Shown: positions 1 through 13,150, counted from the stretch's first letter. The stretch: DNA of 64,000 nt from Citrus sinensis (GCF_022201045.2 NC_068558.1:6291501-6355500); one strand, 5' to 3'. Translations and numbers: made by a program. Notes: generated by a model from the sequence alone, not told the origin.

Positions 1-2017
1 TTATTGACATTCAAATTTGGATTATTAAAAGGTTAAATGAAAGTGGTTAGACTCGTGATTTATTTCCATTAATTCATAAGATTCCACGGAGCATCTTAAT
101 TTGGAATTTCAATTAAGTAAAATCTAATTCTCCAATAATGTATGAGTTATAAAACTAAATCTCTGTACTGAAAGTTTTAGTTAAAGTCCTAATTAGACTC
201 TTTCTTTTGTTTTGGGTGTTAGTCGTGGCACGATACCAATAAAAATAAAAATGCTTGTGATGGCTCAAAAATGGCCAACACGGAGCAATAGGTCAATAGC
301 GATTAAGAGTCTTTTAATAAAATTCCCCTCTCGGTCAATGGAGAAAAATATCAATTCTTTTGTAGTGCTAAGTGACTGGGTTCAATTTTAACGAAGAAAA
401 GCTTCATAGCTTGTCATTTCCGAACTTCAATGCTTACTAAAAATCTGGCTTTCTTTACGAAGCTTTTGCTTGAAGCTCGATGTCCTTTTTTCCATCTTAA
501 TATGCAATTCATGCTTTTTTTCCCCCCTACTTGATCGGATATATTAAGGACAATTTGATCAGTTGGTAAGAATTAATTTACAGGAATTTATTATAAGGTA
601 AAGAAACCAGTAATAACTGATGGGGCATCATGATGAATTAAAAAAAAAAAAAGAGCCACGTAATTTGTATTTTATATAAGTGAAAATACAATATAACGAG
701 AACCTCTCAAAAAGTAGGTCATTAAAATCATTGAAATAAATTTAAATATAATTAAAAAAAATTTAAGTGGGAAACCAAATCTATCAAATTTACACACTTT
801 ATTTCAAATAGTGATAATGATGTATGAAATAGGTTATTTCAAATTTTGAGATCAAATTAAATTTAGGCCGATTAGGTTAGAGTTTGACTATGATACCTTA
901 AAAGTATTGTGTCCTCCAATTTGGGGGCCATATTTTAGTCAAAAAGTCAACAAAAATTAATGAAATGTGATTATCTAATGATGCCTACATTGTAAGGTAT
1001 CATAATCACAGTTTATCATGTTGGAGTCGTTCTAAATTTTATTTAACACTCCTCCATTCATATTTAAAACATTTTTCACTCTGATTGGAATCAAATGAAT
1101 ATTTAATTTTTCTCTTCAATACGTAAGTCATGAAACTAAATTTTGTTAAAAATTAAAATAATAATGGATGATTTAAAACAAAGAATGTGAAGTAGATGTA
1201 GGAAAAAATAGGTCTCGAACTAAAGGCGTGCAAAACATTATTGTTTTGAAGTCCACTTGTGATTTTCTTTGATCTTATGCAAGATTGAGATGAATTAAGG
1301 TGGGTAATTACACGTTTAATAAGTGAGTTTGTTGAGGAGTCCATTTTTTTTTTTTTTATGTCAAATTAATGATTCTCGAGCTTCCCTTTAATGGTTTCGG
1401 ATGTAATCGTTTTGTCACGAAGTATCACTTAAATCACTTGAGTTTACATATATATTTTTTCCTCCCTCTATAACTTTTTCGTGATTAATCCTTTGCTTTT
1501 AAAAAACATTATAAATATTACAAATAATTTCAATTTTACCGGCAGTATACTCATGATTCATCAGCCCCCGAATAACTTTTTTTTTTTTTTTTTTGGTGAA
1601 TTATATATTGAATATCTAAAAAGGTTGTTGACGCACACATGGTGCATGATTTTGTTACACACGCACACACAGAGCGAAAGAGAGATGCCAACTTCGATTG
1701 ATACTAACAGGAGCTAGAGGCATGTTAAGTAATGAGTGCCCATTTTTGCCAAATAAAATTACACTTAATAAATGGCTTATTTTCATTTGTTAGATTAGTA
1801 TAATTCCACAGTTGCATTTATTATTATTATTATTATTTTTTAACCTTTTTATCGCGTCAACTTTTAATGATGCCTTTCCTCAGTGAAATTAATAGGGTCT
1901 TTCGCGACCTCAGTCAATATACCATATGCATGCTCTCATTTTCAATCAAAATGTAATACGCACCTTGTTGCGTTTCCTCCTTAAGAGGGTTTTTATTCAA
2001 TAACTTTATCAAATGCT

Positions 2018-2018
<1 letters not shown>

Positions 2019-2049
<31 letters not shown>
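2019..2049. repeat. AT dinucleotide microsatellite
   Basis: About 15 perfect AT units, seen directly. No role is implied; slippage makes it a likely length polymorphism. Confidence 0.9.
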
Positions 2050-2052
<3 letters not shown>

Positions 2053-3594
2053 ATAAACAAGCAGTCACAAACATACCTTTGGACCGTCTCATTCAACTTG
2101 GAATCCATAAAAATGATTCATTGAAAACATAAAATGTTAGCACATCTACTTAAAAACTTAAAAACTGAGTGAGTTGTGTACAAATAAAGAGTAATTTGCA
2201 ATTAGGCAGTATTTGGACATTGTATATTAATTGTCTAGACTACTTTCTTATGATTGAAAATCAACTTGATATCATTCATACAACACTTATAAATTTATGT
2301 GTGGGAGGTTAAAAACAAAAAAGATTTATAATTATGACTTACGAGCAACATAATGACAATTTCACGTGTAGTTCACCAAATGGGAATAATATTACAGACT
2401 CACAGAGCTCTCTCTTTCTTTCTTTCTTTCGCCTGGACATCTGTTTATGCCTATCCAACAACATAGCTTAAAGCTTTTAGAGAGGCCAAGTATGGCTCAA
2501 ATTAAGCAATGTTTCCATGTTCTCAAGTGGTCCAAAATAATAATAATAATTAATAATATAATGCGGGTTTGTGAACGGGGGCCCCTATGATTACAAGTGT
2601 GATTATGCCACGTGGATGGCATGGCATGGATTAGAGAAGGAGGAGGGTGACATTGGGCAATTATGTCCTAAAAAAGAAGGCCATAAAGTCCAAGAAATAA
2701 TGAGAAAGCTCATTAGCAATTTCCCCTCCTTTATGAAAAGTGAAAAAGAGGTTGGGCCAACCGGCCGAGCCACTGCCAATGAGCCTCTCTATAAGCGTTC
2801 AAAGCTGAAACTTGTTTTTGCAATTACACCACCAGCTTCCTGGTCCTGGCTTTCGATCAATCACATGATGGCTGGACCCACATTTTTGGTGAATTTCTGG
2901 TGTCATTTTTCCTCCCTTTTTTTCCCCTTGTTTCAAATTTTCCACCTGGAAATCACTTGTTAAAAAATAGATTGGATAATCAATGCCCATGATTCAAATC
3001 GTCTTTTACTCACAGTTGAATGTAATGGTCTTTCTATATTCTGATGGTTACTTTTTTGGGCCTTTTGAATGCCCCATGAGCATCACAATGGGCCCAATTT
3101 CCCTTGAACTGGGCCAGTGAAAATGATGGCCTATTTGAATCAGTAGATAAGAGTGCTTGATAAAAAAAAAAAAAAAAGTACTGGTACTCATTCCTTAGAT
3201 TAATCTAAACCCCTTCTTCTGATCAGAGAACCTCTTAAGTTTTATGCAAAATGATTAACAGCCTTATCCGTGACATAACGGTGTAAAAATGACGGTAAAA
3301 TCATATGGTGTGATAGTATTTATTGAAAAATAATACTAATTTCTTGTAATAGAAGGATGGTACCTTACTCGGTGATAATGAGGCTATTATTTTTTAGGGG
3401 CTTCTCGGTTCACTCTATATGAATTGATTTGGTCTAATTACAGACCCCAACTGTAATTATCCTCAATAGAAATTAAAAAAAAAAAAACTAAAACAAATTC
3501 TTTTTTTTTTTCCTGATTTGCACCCTTTATCACGGTAGCCACCACCACTTATCTTTCGTTACCACAACTCTATTATCAGCAATCATCACCAATT

Positions 3595-4265
3595 TAGAGC
3601 TGGCAAAATTTGACACACTCAATTATTCGATATGAACATGATATGAATAAACAGTATGAATCGTTAAATTTGACATAATTATTAAATGGGTCAGGTTCAG
3701 TCGACACGATTTTTTACCGTGTCGGGTTAGGGTTAAAGTTATTGACCCATTTACTTGTTTAATAACACAATTACATTTTTTATTCTAACATAATTTGTAA
3801 GTTCATGTCATTAAAACTCAAATATTGAATATAATTCTTTTTTTTTGTAAGGATAAAAATATATACAGTGTTTCATTTAGAAAATTTTACTTAGATTTAG
3901 AACTTCAATAGTATAAATGTGTAAAATGTTGATAAAAATGTATGTTTTATAATATTGATATATATAATATTATTTATATGTATATAATTAAAATTTCAAT
4001 AGTGTGAATGTGTATTATTTTAGTAAAAATATATATTTTATGTTATCAATAAATTATATCTGTGTGTGTGTCTACACACGCGTGTAAATATTTTATATAA
4101 ATTTTATTAAATATATAAATATTAAGTGAGGTATTGATTAATCCTTTATTTTTTTGTGTTTGGATCTCAATGTTATCACGATTATTGGATCGTATTTAGG
4201 TCATCTAAATTTAATACTGACACGAAATTGACATGACACAAACATCACATGGCGACCGGTTTTAC
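3595..4265. repeat. Degenerate interspersed repeat with internal duplication
   Basis: The left end starts near AGAGCTGGCAAAATTTGACA and the interior carries GTGTCGGGTTAGGGTTAAAG-type words. These recall a common class of plant non-autonomous elements rich in 'cacgac/gtgtcgggt' words; the family is uncertain. Inside, a diverged direct duplication of about 90 bp is visible (from about 3900 and about 3990), sharing TTCAATAGT and AATGTGTA words. The outer limits are approximate. Confidence 0.35.
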
Positions 4266-5764
4266 CGGATCTAATCAGTAATCAGCGTGATCACAGCCAC
4301 CACTCTTTCAAAGACGATAAAGAAACCTTGAAAATGCCAGTCAAAAAAAAAAAAAAAAAAATCCCGAATTCATCTTCGTTATTCCTCGCACTTGCTTCCC
4401 TTTGTTTTGCGCCTTGCTTTTTTACATAAGCCATTTTCCACCGCGCCTTGATCGAATCAGTCAAATCCCAATCTCATGATCCTACTCCCCATCACGAGCT
4501 GATAATCATGTACATGGCTTCTTGGTCGTCAATGGAGGTCTTCGAAAAACGAACTGTAGACTTTGTTTCCCCAAGACTTATCATGCAAAGAGTCTCATGT
4601 TCTCCGCAATAACGACTATCTCCTTGACCTACTTAACCCTATCTTCACTTCAATATTGCTTCAGACTTCAGTCATTTTATGCAGAACCAACGGAAAAGTT
4701 GACTTCATCTTCATCATCATCATCATCATAATAATAATAATAATAATAACAACAACCAACCAACCAAACCAGTCGCACAAACAATATTTGTATTTTTTAT
4801 TTTTTTTAACGAGGACAATTCTGAAAATTTATGGAGTTAATTATAAAGTGAGGGCTGAGCTGACTGCTGATAGAAATAAATTGAGGGGTTAAATATACTC
4901 TTCCGTAAATAATTTAGTCCTAGGCAAGATTGGAGGAATTTAAGAATATATTAAAGATAATATCATTAACTAATATATATATATATATATATAATTACCA
5001 CTTTTATGATAATTTAAAAAAATAAATATATATATTATAATATCATTTACTTATTATATAATTGATATAATACTACTCACGTGATTTAAAATTTTTCGCT
5101 TGAAAACAGCTCTTCTGCTAAAAAAACGAAATGTTTGAAATAAATTGTACAGGGATACCTTCTAAGTCCCAGCACTCAATGCGGTCATGGATCTCATCAA
5201 GAGTTGGACCATTGGCCCAACCCCTTCTCAGGCCTTTTAAAATCCCTTTGAAATTATTAGCCTCACTCTAAACAACTCTTAAAACCCTTTTCTCAGTTAA
5301 CCCATTAAAGTACTTCAGCAAATAAGTAATCCAAGGATTCAGTTCGCAAGGCAGCCACGCCAATCGATGGATGATGGCATTGATTATTGGGCAATGCTTG
5401 CATAATTTTATGATGTTCATTGTTCAGTGTCGCAAACTGCCACACTATCTTTAGTTTATGCTATTATTTGAAGTATCCAAATACAATCAAGAGATCTGAA
5501 TTTCATAGTCATTTTCCTTCTCATTAGGATTTGTTCTTTTTAAATTCAACTTGCTAGTTATCTTGTAGCACTGCTAGCCTTTTAATCTAAGTATGAAATA
5601 GCTCTCTCTCTCTCTCTGTGTTCGGTTTAATTTTTAATAAAGGTTAGAATTATAAAATAGGTAAAAGGGGTTAAAATAGATTTTGAAGGGCAGCCGATGG
5701 TCCAACTCTGTTATAAGTAATGTTTGAAATCCATCACTTCTCAAAGTCAGGAAAATAAAAATCA

Positions 5765-5837
5765 CGCCCACCGTGGGGCTCGAACCCACGACCACAAGGT
5801 TAAGAGCCTTGCGCTCTACCGACTGAGCTAGACGGGC
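5765..5837 (-). tRNA. tRNA-Lys (anticodon CUU)
   Basis: The minus strand folds into a full 73-nt tRNA. The acceptor stem GCCCGTC pairs with GGTGGGC (with G-U pairs). The D arm is GCTC/GAGC, the anticodon stem CAAGG/CCTTG closes the loop CTCTTAA with anticodon CTT, and the T arm GTGGG/CCCAC has the TTCGAGC loop (B box). The discriminator base is G. No intron and no encoded CCA, as usual for nuclear genes. A run of five T follows immediately on the minus strand (5757-5761) and fits a Pol III terminator. It decodes AAG. It lies about 0.6 kb beyond the SMO1 stop codon, same strand. Confidence 0.97.
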
Positions 5838-6450
5838 TGGTTGTTGCCGTTAACTGGCCAATATTTAGATCTTTATTCTGCTGGCATCCCATATCTCCCC
5901 CCAACAAAAAGATAAGTTTGTCATTTCATTGAAATCATCAAATCATTGATCAAAACATATAAGAAATTATAAAAACATATGGATCACAAGTTACAGCATT
6001 CTGAAATCATCCGTGGAAGTAGACGTTGACCATAAGGTTACCTAGCAAGAATTAATAACCTGCCGATTGATTAAACCAGTGCCAATGATACTTTTTGAGT
6101 TTTGAATGAAAACGTCATCAAGAAATGCCACTTAACTATTCTGATGCTAAAGAAAATGCTAGAACTCAGAAGATCATTACTGATCTAATAATATAAAGAC
6201 AAGCCATAGTTCCAAATCACATACTCTTTGTAGACCTGGACATAATTTCAAAGACACGAGTTCTTAACACTGTTGAAACCCCTTCTAAAGCTACACGAAA
6301 ACATTTGCTTAAGAACCTTAAGTTGAAACCTTCTACTTTACCAAAACAGCACGTTGTTGTCAACTTGAAATTAGATGTTTCCAGGACTTGTCACCGGTAG
6401 AAATATACCAGATGCATATTGTTCTGAGCAACACGTGTCCAGTCAGACGG
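5838..6450. other. SMO1 3' flank and spacer to the tRNA
   Basis: No coding potential seen. The part nearest 6450 should hold the SMO1 3' untranslated region; no poly-A site could be fixed with confidence. Confidence 0.5.
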
Positions 6451-9400
6451 TTACTCAGACTTAAGATTTTGGTACGAACCTCCATTTTGCTCACCACTAC
6501 CTCTTAATTCCTCTTGCATCTGAATTGGATTACACAGGAGCAATTACACTCAGCTTTAATGCTCGAGAACAGAACTAAATTGTGAAGATGTGACTGAATA
6601 CTTAAAAAAAAAGAAAAGGTAAAATACAGAGTGCAAGAGATTACCTTTCTAAGGAGCTTCTTTTGATAGCGATAGCCCTAATTGCGAAAAATTAAAAAGG
6701 CAAAAATAAGTTATCCCTGAATCATTATGTGCATTAAAATTTAAAACTCAATGAGTACATAATAAAATAACAAAGAGTTGGAAAAAAACCTTGTCAGTTC
6801 CATAAAGAAAATCACAATAGGTAAAGACAGAAGCAAAGTTGCTGTGGCTTTGCTCCCCAACATAATGGTGGTAATCATGATAATCTGCACCGCCGTAAAA
6901 TGGAATATACTTTGTGAAACCCCAGGGGAAGTCATACCTGCAAAAGGAGAAACTAACTAGCACATGCTTTACATCTACAAAAATCAGCACGTAAAGACAA
7001 AAAAATATGGCTCTTTAATACTAAAACTGCCAGCTGTGAGAAGCCATCAAAGATAAAAACAGAAATCAGAGAAAATTTCCAAAAAAATACATAATTTCTC
7101 ATTGCGATTCCACTCTCAACCATACAGTCAAACTAATAAAATCCAACGACTCAGAGCAATTATCAAATACAAATAGGTCATTCATATAAAAAATATGAAT
7201 GCAGAAAATGTTGCTGTGAACATGCAACACCGTGCCTTCAGGCATTTTACCATATCCTCGAAAGTTTATCATCAATAATAACTCTCAACTTCCCCCTCTC
7301 CATGACGCTCATAACTACAATTTAAAGCAATCTTGTTCCTCGTCATTCTCTTCCCTATATTTCTTTAACTTGAAAATTTGGTGGTTGAAACTTAGAGTCC
7401 ATCCATAACAGTTGCAATCTCAACTTCTCATCTACTCAAATATATAAATACTACAAAGTTTTGTCCTCGTTGTGAAAATATAAAAGCAATGCCATCAAAG
7501 TTTAAAGAAATTATTTTAATAGTAGTCTTAAATGAAAAACAAAAAATCCTCAAAAAGAATTATATCTACCCAGGCTAATTGCTTTCACCCGTACCAATTC
7601 CAGATTAAAATAAGATACCATCCATGCAATGCAATCTTCGTGGTTAGAATCTCTCAGATACCTTTATACATTTCAGTTTTATTCTATGCTCGACCAAAGG
7701 CCACGTAATTACTGAAGATTTCACTATGCACCATTAGCCTCTATTAAGTAACCTCTGATTATCTATTAAAAATAACTTCCTTTATTAAGTCATTCTGGCC
7801 AATAGTTTTGCCATATTTATAGGGTCATTGCCCATTCATTGGTGATTGGAACAACTTAGCCATGGAGCAGAAAACAATGCAGTAGAGGACTATTATTAAA
7901 GGGCATCAAACTAAACATGATACCCAAGAATCAAAATGTTAACGCACTTCAACAGAAAAAAGCATCCAACAAGCAACATACTACAGTAATAGCTTACAGT
8001 GTCTTGAAAATAATTCTTATGCAACAATTCATATATCGATGAATAAGCGGCGGATGCACCATGTGACCAGTACAACCCCCACTAGCTAAAAACAAAAAAT
8101 TCTAAGAATAAAAGAAAAAATATTTAAGATTTCTAATTAGCCCCCATTAAATCTATTAAAATTGACTCTATAAATTTATAAATTCACAAAATTTAAACTT
8201 TAACATTTAGAATTATAAAAGCCCACACTATAATTAAAAATAATGACAGGTCATCACCGCAAACATTTTTCTATTCTTGAAAATACGTCGACAACAGTCA
8301 TAAATGTATTAACAAGTATTTTATACATTCAAAGTTCTAGTTTTAAAATTTTACTAATATGTAATCTAGCCCCCGGTAAATTATTTTTCTAAATCCGCCA
8401 CTGTCGATGATGCATAAAAGCCATGAGTTATATATATATGAGAAGGAAATCTTAGAAAGTACATTCATAAATAGAAGATACTAAATGGTATGCATGCCCG
8501 AGCCAAACAAAAAGAAAAAAAGGAAAAAGACATACATCTGTTTCGCTAATTTAAGAACTTGGAAACTGACTTAGGGATAGAAAAAGACAGAGCAGAATTG
8601 CAATAGTTACCAGATTCCCAAAAATTTCAGGATTTGGTCATATAGAAATGATAGATTGGAGCAATTTTGTATACTAATTAATGGTAACTTACTGCCAAAG
8701 CAAAATACAATTAAGAGAATAACAAGAAGATGACAGTAATGTTGAAAAGGAAAAGGCACAAAGTCTACAAACGAAAGGTAAGCCACTGTAAAAGATCTTT
8801 GAACCCCCCTACTTTTACAATGAATTCCACCAGAAAGGATAAATGGAGTGAAAGAAATTCTAAAGTTGACATCATTTAGTAAAAAATAAACTAAAGCAGA
8901 AAAGGACAGTGATAATTTCTTTCTTTTTTTTTTATTTAGAAAAAAGGACAGCATGCATACCCGCTGTGAGTATCAATTGCCTCAATCTGCCGCAAAGCAA
9001 TCCACAACCAGAATGTGATCATGTGCCCAGGAGCCATTGCAGGACCAAGAAAGGATGGAATCCCAAGGATCAAAATCTCAGCCCAATGTGCATATGGTGC
9101 AGCAAATCCAATGGGAGCGGTGTATTCATGATGAACGCGGTGAATTTTCTCATAACCCCATTTACAATGGAGAAATCTGTGAATCCAGTAATTGGTATAG
9201 TCCTCTACCATGAAATAAACTACCAATTGTGCAAGAATCTCCCACCCTGACGGCAGCGGCAACCCAGTCCGAATCCCAACCATCTGGGATCATCAAAGCA
9301 AACCCATATTACATTTTGTACAAACTCCTAAAAAAGTAGTAAAATGATAGCAATAATTTAACTATTTAACCGCGAATAAGCTAGAAGACATCAAATACCC

Positions 9401-10042
9401 AGAAACGCAAAATAAAGGAAGCACCATCTTAGAAATTCAAAATATGAAATTCCAATAAGTTACAGAAACCAGAAATCTGATTACTAAAAATCAACATTTG
9501 AGTATCATAACAATTTCAGCTGCTTCAATTGCAGAAAAACAGAACCATGCATGTATCCTTACAGAACTCATCAAATCGCATCAATTAAGCAATTCAATAA
9601 ATTAACCGGATATGCAAAGCTAAAAAGCCGAAAACACCCTCCACAATGCAAATGTAAAAACCAAAAAACACATTCCACAATCTTGGAGAATTTGAGTGAA
9701 AAATGAAAAGACCTGAACGGAAGGGAAAGAAACGAGTTGAAGAGGGCCCACAACGAGAAAGAACATGCGCATAACATCCTTGTAGCAGCGAACCATCTCG
9801 GAGAAAGAGAGCCTAACTTTCGGCTGAATCTTGTACTTATCGAAACTATCAGATCGCAGCGATTCAATAACGACAAAGGGCAGCGGCGCAACAGAAAACA
9901 CCAAAAACAGAAACAGAATGTTGTGGCAGTACAGGAAGTAATCCGATTTGTTCGCCGAGTAATTGTACCATAACGTCTCCGCGAACGTCAGGTTCCGTCC
10001 AAGCGCTGCGGCCGCGTCTTCGATGGTAGAGTACGGCAGCAT
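6451..10042 (-). CDS. SMO1: Sterol 4-alpha-methyl oxidase, SMO1 class (methylsterol monooxygenase 1)
   Basis: A membrane di-iron enzyme of plant sterol synthesis. The SMO1 class removes the first C-4 methyl group of 24-methylenecycloartanol-type 4,4-dimethylsterols in the ER, working with C-4 decarboxylase and ketoreductase. Five exons on the minus strand: 10042-9713, 9283-8961, 6937-6790, 6677-6645, 6519-6451. All introns are GT-AG and phases join exactly, giving 300 residues, the usual family length. Histidine boxes: HRFLH at 145-149, H158..HH161-162, and H238..HH241-242. Hydrophobic segments lie near 39-58, 93-108, 120-136 and 180-205. The start was chosen at MLPYSTIEDA, typical for the class; the frame runs open further upstream through low-complexity leader. 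Exon 4 is only 33 nt. Intron 2 is 2.0 kb and hosts a small transposon. Intact. SMO1 rather than SMO2 is inferred from the N-terminus and C-terminal tail. Confidence 0.95.
8043..8403. mobile_element. Non-autonomous DNA transposon in SMO1 intron 2
   Basis: The left end reads ATAAGCGGCGGATGC and the right end read inward on the other strand is CAGTGGCGGATTTAG, so GGCGGAT forms the core of the terminal inverted repeats. The 7-bp direct repeat TCGATGA flanks both sides (8036-8042 and 8404-8410). The interior has C-runs next to both ends and no coding frame. A related left end (AGTGGCGGATACACGG) occurs at 23213. The family is not assigned. It sits well inside the 2-kb intron, away from splice sites. 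Confidence 0.6.
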
Positions 10043-10440
10043 TTTAGTCCGAGCAGCGAAGATCGGAGTCTGGTGGCGCGTCGAGGAGAGCGAGAATTGA
10101 TTAGGATGGGGGCTGGGGGAGGGTGAGGAGGAGGAGCTGCGGCCTTTTTTTTTTTGTTTGTGTGCGGTTTTGCGATGCGCTGGCAGAGGGGGGGTCTGTA
10201 GTTTGTGTTTGTTAAAATTATGCGGGAATTTTGAAACCACGCCCCCGTTTTAGTATTGTGGCACCCTGCCGTGAACTGTGTCGTTTGTTGTTGCTCTCTT
10301 CCTGCCGTTATTTATATCTTGAATTTTCGTTTAACATTTGTTTTTTCTTTTTTTATATAAATTGCAGCCCACTCATTAAAATTAAAATGAAAAAAAAAAA
10401 GTGTTTTATTTAGTATGAATAACTTTTCAAGTTATACATG

Positions 10441-10590
10441 GTTCGGCCCTTGTATGAGTGGTTAGAACTGTTACTCTCCAAGTTGGAGGACAATAGTTTA
10501 AATCTCCACAAACTTAATGTATATTTTCTTCCTTAATTATAATGTATAATTGAGTGAAGATAATATTTTTTTTTACCCAAATATGAGTGG
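10441..10590 (+). mobile_element. Diverged tRNA-derived SINE remnant
   Basis: An A-box-like TATGAGTGGTTAG (10455) is followed about 35 bp later by a degenerate B box, AGTTTAAATCTCC, the spacing of Pol III promoters in plant SINEs. The sequence after it is AT-rich without a clean tail. Limits are approximate and no target duplication was found. Confidence 0.4.
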
Positions 10591-10913
10591 AGTATGTATT
10601 TTTTGAATATTAATAAAGATTAAAAATCTGGACAAAGCTCCATAAGTATAGTGAGGGTTGAAAAATCTGGATATAAGTTGGTCTCAGTAATAACTTAATT
10701 TATAAATATCAGTTATAATATCATCTAATATGAGTTATATTTGAGTAATAGTATCACGTAATAAAAAAAATTCAATACATACTAATACTAATATATAATA
10801 TAAATTGAAGATTTCAGAATTTCACATGCCATCGTCACGTGACGGGTCACGCATTGTTGATTTTCATTTTTTTTAAATATGGATAGTTAAATTTAAGAGC
10901 ATGTAAAATAAAA

Positions 10914-11115
10914 GAGTAATGATACAGCCACAAACTCTTGTACAAACTTATTTTGTACAAACTGATGTGGCATGATAAGATTGGTTGAATTAAATATCAC
11001 TTGACCCACATGATTTGTTTTTATTAATTTATATTTTCATTCAACCAATGAATTAATGCCACGTCAGTTTGTACAAAATAAATTTATACAAGAGTTTGTG
11101 GCTGTATCATTACTC
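10914..11115. mobile_element. Mutator-like MITE, 202 bp with 60-bp terminal inverted repeats
   Basis: Both ends begin GAGTAATGATACAGCCACAA when read inward, and the inverted repeats continue for about 60 bp with three mismatches. A perfect 9-bp target duplication, AAAATAAAA, flanks it (10905-10913 and 11116-11124), the size made by Mutator-like transposases. The interior is short, AT-rich and non-coding. The matching arms suggest fairly recent insertion. Confidence 0.9.
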
Positions 11116-12287
11116 AAAATAAAATGTTGATAAACACTAGATTCACTGTCAGTGTATGGGAGTGAGACTGTGCTTAGTTAGATGTAGTCAAAGAGTCAAA
11201 GGAGCGGGCCGCAAACGTGGTCGTCCAGTGACGCGAGTGGGTTTGCCTGCTGGCTAAGAGAGCAGCGCGTGCATTACACATGCTGATTTTTGGCATCCCC
11301 ATTTGTAGACGTGGAATCAATTTCGTCCTGTTCTTCCGCGCGTCAGGACATGCATGTCGACTACATCTGCTTGTGACTTGTGCGCGATATTCATATCATC
11401 AAATACTCCCCAAACACGTTAAATATTAAAATACGGTAATTATTAGATCATTAACGTATTTATGTAATTTATTTTTATTTTATTATTATTATTTATTGGG
11501 TTGCAGTTTTAAATTCTGGCATGGAGAGAGATAAGGTGGGGCTTGGATTTCAATAATTGTGGACACGGCAGCGAGCGGAGAACGAAAAATATGTAAAATG
11601 TAATTCACACGACGTTTGCCTTCAGTTGGTTTAGTGCCACAAACTCTTCTTTCAATAAATATAAGAGCTAAGTATCTGACTCCATGTATTCAAAAAAGGC
11701 CAAAAAAAAAAAAAAGTAACCGACTAAGCCTTATTTTTGAGATTGAATAGGGATAATAAATATAGAACGTTTCAGATTGAGGTATTGTAATTTTTAAGTT
11801 ATAGTTGTTATGAAAAAAAAATAATTATGAAATAAAAGTTAATAATATATATCAAATGTAAATTTTAAATAATAATTTTAATAAAATTATTAAAGATATA
11901 ATAAATTTTTTTATTATATAAATAAAAAATTATATTAATATAATTTTTAAAATATAACCGTTAATATTTATCAAATAATTTAATTTAATCTCAATTTCAA
12001 ACGCACCCATAATTCCATCAGAAATTGAAATACAACGTAAAACATCAATGTGAAAATTGGAGAAAAATAAAGCGTAGTGTCGTAGTGATGATTGAGCATG
12101 AAGTGAAAAGCATTTTATGTGGGATTTGGATTTGGGACTGGAAACGAGCAAAGGCGGAAGGCATCAACTTTTGAAAAGCCCCATCATTATCATTACTGCT
12201 GCGGACAAAATGTGACAAAAAGAGATATTGCGTACAGTGGCCTATGGCCCACGGACAGGGAGGATCAAAGTACTATCAAGGTCTTAG

Positions 12288-12641
12288 TGTTTATTTAGTA
12301 TGACTTATTTAAGAGTTACAAGGACTTATTTAATGTATAAATATTTTTAAAAAATTTTTATAGTGTTTGGTTATTTTTTTAGTAGAATTTTTTTAGCTTA
12401 AATAAATTAATTTATCTCTACTAACAAAAGTCTAAAATTTAAATTTTTGAGAGTAGAGATTATAAAACTTTTCTAAAAATATATAATATAAAAAATATCA
12501 CATAGTTTAATGGTTTAAAAGTGTATTTTTTATTAATAATCAAATACCCAATAACTTTTTATCTAAAAATTTTATTGGTATAAATTCTACTATTATAAAT
12601 TTTATTGTTATAAATTTTATTCAATAAATTGTAACAAACGG
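12288..12641. mobile_element. hAT-like non-autonomous element
   Basis: Flanked by an 8-bp near-perfect duplication (GGTCTTAG at 12280-12287, AGTCTTAG at 12642-12649). The ends are weakly inverted: TGTTTATTTAGTATGACTT on the left against CCGTTTGTTACAATTTATT read inward on the right. Non-coding, AT-rich interior. The 8-bp duplication points to hAT; the weak inverted repeats make this tentative. Confidence 0.5.
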
Positions 12642-13005
12642 AGTCTTAGACTTGGTTGATGATGGGGTTGATTTTTAATAATTGTGACATGCATCATGTC
12701 ACATGATTAAAGTGAATGGGTTATGACTCAAAAAGAGAAGATTTTTTTGTTTGTACCAGGGATTTGATTTATCCTGTACATATGCTGACCAATGAGGTTT
12801 CTTCTTTTCCGCTGCATTCTGTGTTTCCTTTTTGAGTACTCAAAAGATCCACATATATCGATGCTGTTTGATATATGTGTTCCGCATCATAGGAAATGCA
12901 TATCATAAAAAGCTTACTTTTAGTTTTTTTTTTTTAAATACCAGAAATTCATCAAAAATACTTTTACATATGTTTGATGCCAAAGCATATATATATATAT
13001 ATAGG

Positions 13006-13150
13006 GTCTAGTTATATTAGAACTGTTTTAAGATATTATACTGTTTTATAACCATACGATTAAAATTATAACGAATCTTTTATTATTTATCACTTTATGT
13101 GTGTGGTTATAATTTATGTTCCACTTTACAACAACTCCAAGATGTATATA
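13006..13150. repeat. Solo copy of a MITE-like motif also present in the 395-bp array
   Basis: The stretch around ATAACCATACGATTAAAATT through GTTCCACTTTACAACAACTC aligns by eye, at roughly 70 percent, with about 100 bp inside every unit of the tandem array at 46826-49740. The ends are partly inverted (AACTGTTTTAAG against GTTGTTGTAAAGTGG). It is preceded by an AT microsatellite. Confidence 0.55.

Larger units (their letters stand above)
1..5764. other. Gene-free left flank
   Basis: No convincing coding gene. The stretch is AT-rich, with homopolymers, a long AT microsatellite near 2019 and a degenerate interspersed repeat at about 3595-4265. Around 2560-2960 base composition is more balanced and a 130-codon open frame exists, but it has no recognisable domain and low-complexity tails. 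A 4380-4730 stretch also has more balanced composition, ending in a TCA/TAA microsatellite; only short frames are open there and I recognise none. Confidence 0.5.

Noticed and set aside
2571-2963. 130-codon open frame on the plus strand
   Set aside because: No recognisable domain; the C-terminal half is aromatic low-complexity from T-rich DNA; no neighbouring exons were seen.
10043-10240. In-frame extension upstream of the SMO1 start
   Set aside because: Ser/Pro and Lys runs typical of leader DNA; SMO1 proteins begin near MLPYSTIEDA.
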